From Pseudomonas fildesensis (GTDB lineage: Bacteria > Pseudomonadota > Gammaproteobacteria > Pseudomonadales > Pseudomonadaceae): a DNA stretch of 64,000 nt. The stretch spans positions 515,471 to 579,470 of the forward strand of contig NZ_LFMW01000012.1 of NCBI RefSeq assembly GCF_001050345.1. The letters are read 5' to 3'. Below, piece by piece: positions 62,546 through 64,000 of the stretch; within the stretch, counting starts at the first letter, position 1, and every line of letters begins with the position of its first letter. The notes under the pieces were generated by a model. That model was not told the DNA's origin and did no database searches. It worked only from the letters and a program-made list of their open reading frames with translations. The position numbers and the translations under genes are program-made.

Positions 62546-62580
62546 AAATGTGGGAGGGGGCTTGCTCCCTCCTACAGTGT
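62546..62580. repeat. Single REP unit, family B with family C-like end
   Basis: AAATGTGGGAGGGGGCTTGC is followed by TCCCTCCTACAGTGT; the left part is family B while the CCTACAGTGT end looks like the family C border. Possibly a hybrid or solitary REP downstream of the aceE-like gene. Confidence 0.75.
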
Positions 62581-62596
62581 GGTGTTGTGGTGAGGT

Positions 62597-63085
62597 TTAG
62601 AACGTGGCGATCAGGGCCGGTCCAAACGCCTCGCGGATAAATCCCGGCGCGATGTAGCGTTCGTAATGTGCCTCGGAAAGCAGAAAAAACTCCCGGTCAA
62701 TCGCATCGCGTAAATCCGCCAGGCTGCGCTCACGAAACTCCGGCAGTAACGCCAGCCCATATGCATCCAGCTTCGAAATCACCCGCGCACCGCGGGCAAT
62801 CAACTGGTACGCCCAGCAATACGGCGACTGGTGCGGCATAAAGCGGATCTTGCGGTCTTCCAACTGCTGGCGCAGGCGCTGCGGATCGAACACTTCCAGC
62901 TTGCTGGCCATCACCTGCACCAGCAACTGTTCAAGGCGCAGCCACACCGCTTGTTTTTCTTCGGCGTTATAGCCGTTCCACTGAATGACTTCGTGGTGGT
63001 AGCGCTTGCAGCCACGGCAGACCAGGTCGCCATACACGGTGGAGCACAGGCCGACGCAGGGTGTCTTGATGGTTTGACTGGGCAT
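62597..63085 (-). CDS. DUF1289 domain protein
   Basis: The 162-aa protein starts with the DUF1289 cysteine pattern CVGLCSTVYGDLVCRGCKRYHHEV, a likely metal or cluster site, and continues as a helical domain of about 110 residues. Function is unknown. It lies between the aceE-like gene and nrdB on the minus strand and starts 18 bases beyond the nrdB terminator hairpin. Confidence 0.8.
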   Translation of the reverse strand: MPSQTIKTPCVGLCSTVYGDLVCRGCKRYHHEVIQWNGYNAEEKQAVWLRLEQLLVQVMASKLEVFDPQRLRQQLEDRKIRFMPHQSPYCWAYQLIARGARVISKLDAYGLALLPEFRERSLADLRDAIDREFFLLSEAHYERYIAPGFIREAFGPALIATF

Positions 63086-63102
63086 AAAAAGACATCGACA
63101 GG

Positions 63103-63134
63103 TAAAACAACGCGGCCCCCGAAGGGGCCGTTTT
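63103..63134. terminator. Terminator after nrdB
   Basis: CGGCCCC and GGGGCCG pair around CGAA (on the minus strand the stable UUCG loop), and the minus-strand tail is GCGTTGTTTTACC. It follows the nrdB stop by 8 bases. The plus strand also has TTTT, so it may work in both directions. Confidence 0.85.
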
Positions 63135-63137
63135 ATA

Positions 63138-64000
63138 TCAATCCCAGCTCAGCGCGCCGCCCGTCTGGTACTCGATCACACGGGTCTCAAAGAAATTCTT
63201 CTCTTTCTTCAAGTCCATGATCTCGCTCATCCAAGGGAACGGATTGGTGGTGCCTGGGTATTCTTCTTTCAAACCGATCTGCGACAAGCGACGGTTAGCG
63301 ATGAACTTGAGGTAATCCTCCATCATCGCCGCGTTCATGCCCAATACACCGCGTGGCATGGTGTCGCGCGCGTATTCAATCTCCAGCTGAGTCCCTTGCA
63401 GAATCATCTGGGTCGCTTCTTCCTTCATCTCGGCATCCCACAGATGTGGGTTTTCGATTTTGATCTGGTTGATCACATCGATACCGAAATTCAAGTGCAT
63501 CGATTCATCGCGCAGGATGTACTGGAACTGCTCGGCCACGCCGGTCATTTTGTTGCGACGGCCCATGGAGAGGATCTGGGTGAAGCCGCAGTAGAAGAAG
63601 ATGCCTTCCAGGACGCAGTAGTAGGCGACCAAGTTGCGCAGCAGCTCTTTGTCGGTGTCGACGGTGCCGGTTTCGAACTTTGGATCGGAGATGGAGCGGG
63701 TGTACTTGAGGCCCCACGCCGCTTTCTTAGCGACCGATGGAATCTCGTGGTACATGTTGAAGATCTCGCCTTCATCCATGGCCAGCGATTCGATGCAGTA
63801 CTGGTAGGCGTGGGTGTGGATCGCTTCTTCGAAGGCCTGGCGCAGGATGTACTGGCGGCACTCCGGGTTGGTGATCAGGCGGTACACGGCCAGGACCAGG
63901 TTGTTGGCGACCAACGAATCGGCAGTGGAGAAGAAGCCGAGGTTGCGCATGACGATGCGGCGTTCGTCGTCGGTCAGGCCTTCGGGGTCTTTCCACACGG
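63138..64000 (-). CDS. nrdB: Ribonucleotide reductase class Ia beta subunit (partial)
   Basis: About 287 C-terminal residues are present; the N-terminus lies past the window end (the frame is open through base 64000). The diiron and radical sites are visible: EEAIHTHAYQYC contains the Glu and His ligands and the radical Tyr at the E. coli Tyr122 position, and DESMHLNF the later ligands. The protein makes the radical used by NrdA to reduce nucleotides. A UUCG-type terminator follows. Confidence 0.95.
   Translation of the reverse strand, partial: VWKDPEGLTDDERRIVMRNLGFFSTADSLVANNLVLAVYRLITNPECRQYILRQAFEEAIHTHAYQYCIESLAMDEGEIFNMYHEIPSVAKKAAWGLKYTRSISDPKFETGTVDTDKELLRNLVAYYCVLEGIFFYCGFTQILSMGRRNKMTGVAEQFQYILRDESMHLNFGIDVINQIKIENPHLWDAEMKEEATQMILQGTQLEIEYARDTMPRGVLGMNAAMMEDYLKFIANRRLSQIGLKEEYPGTTNPFPWMSEIMDLKKEKNFFETRVIEYQTGGALSWD

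Overview
The window is a contiguous piece of a Pseudomonas chromosome, most likely from the P. fluorescens group. The evidence is the complete mannitol/arabitol/sorbitol operon (mtlE-F-G-K-D-Y-Z with mtlR), a muxABC-opmB efflux operon, a GlgE-type alpha-glucan operon, many Pseudomonas-typical small families (DUF1652, DUF2790, DUF3203, DUF1289), high GC, and numerous REP/REPIN repeats between genes. I found no tRNA, rRNA, CRISPR array, prophage or transposase.

Layout. 0-4.9 kb holds the end of a RimK-like ligase gene, a CorA-type transporter, a ParD-like/methionine aminopeptidase pair, a short threonine dehydratase and three small genes. 5-14.7 kb is the polyol operon on the minus strand with its AraC-type activator gene upstream. 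14.7-16.8 kb has a glycosyltransferase and thiol peroxidase. 16.9-26 kb is the tripartite RND operon, whose four genes overlap by ATGA. 26-32.3 kb has a membrane GGDEF-EAL protein, an SDR, a MocR regulator and a ccoG gene interrupted by an in-frame UGA. 32.4-35.8 kb is a more accessory stretch: DUF3203, MgtC, an unrecognised 342-aa protein, a halovibrin-like lipoprotein and a tiny proline-rich ORF. 36-43.8 kb is glgE, treS-mak fusion and glgB. 43.8-48.2 kb has a diguanylate cyclase, a hybrid histidine kinase and a CAP-domain protein. 48.3-52.7 kb has two regulator/target divergent pairs (MFS/LysR and TetR/NADPH oxidoreductase) and a GNAT. 53-64 kb is mostly housekeeping: a stand-alone aroA, UPF0149, crotonase, nudC, TauE/SafE, phosphatidylcholine synthase, a methyltransferase, an orphan aceE-like E1, DUF1289 and the end of nrdB.

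How genes work together. The mtl genes import polyols (MtlEFGK), oxidise them (MtlD, giving fructose or xylulose) and phosphorylate the products (MtlZ, MtlY). TreS-Mak converts trehalose to maltose and then maltose-1-phosphate; GlgE polymerises this and GlgB branches the glucan. MuxA, MuxB/MuxC and OpmB should form one envelope-spanning exporter.

The most notable observations are a 100-bp REPIN lying in frame inside the 5' end of opmB, so that it encodes about 33 residues ahead of the lipoprotein signal; the UGA codon that splits ccoG; a palindromic operator upstream of the ParD-like/map pair; and nested repeat elements upstream of treS. I did not see a convincing wholly new multi-gene system.
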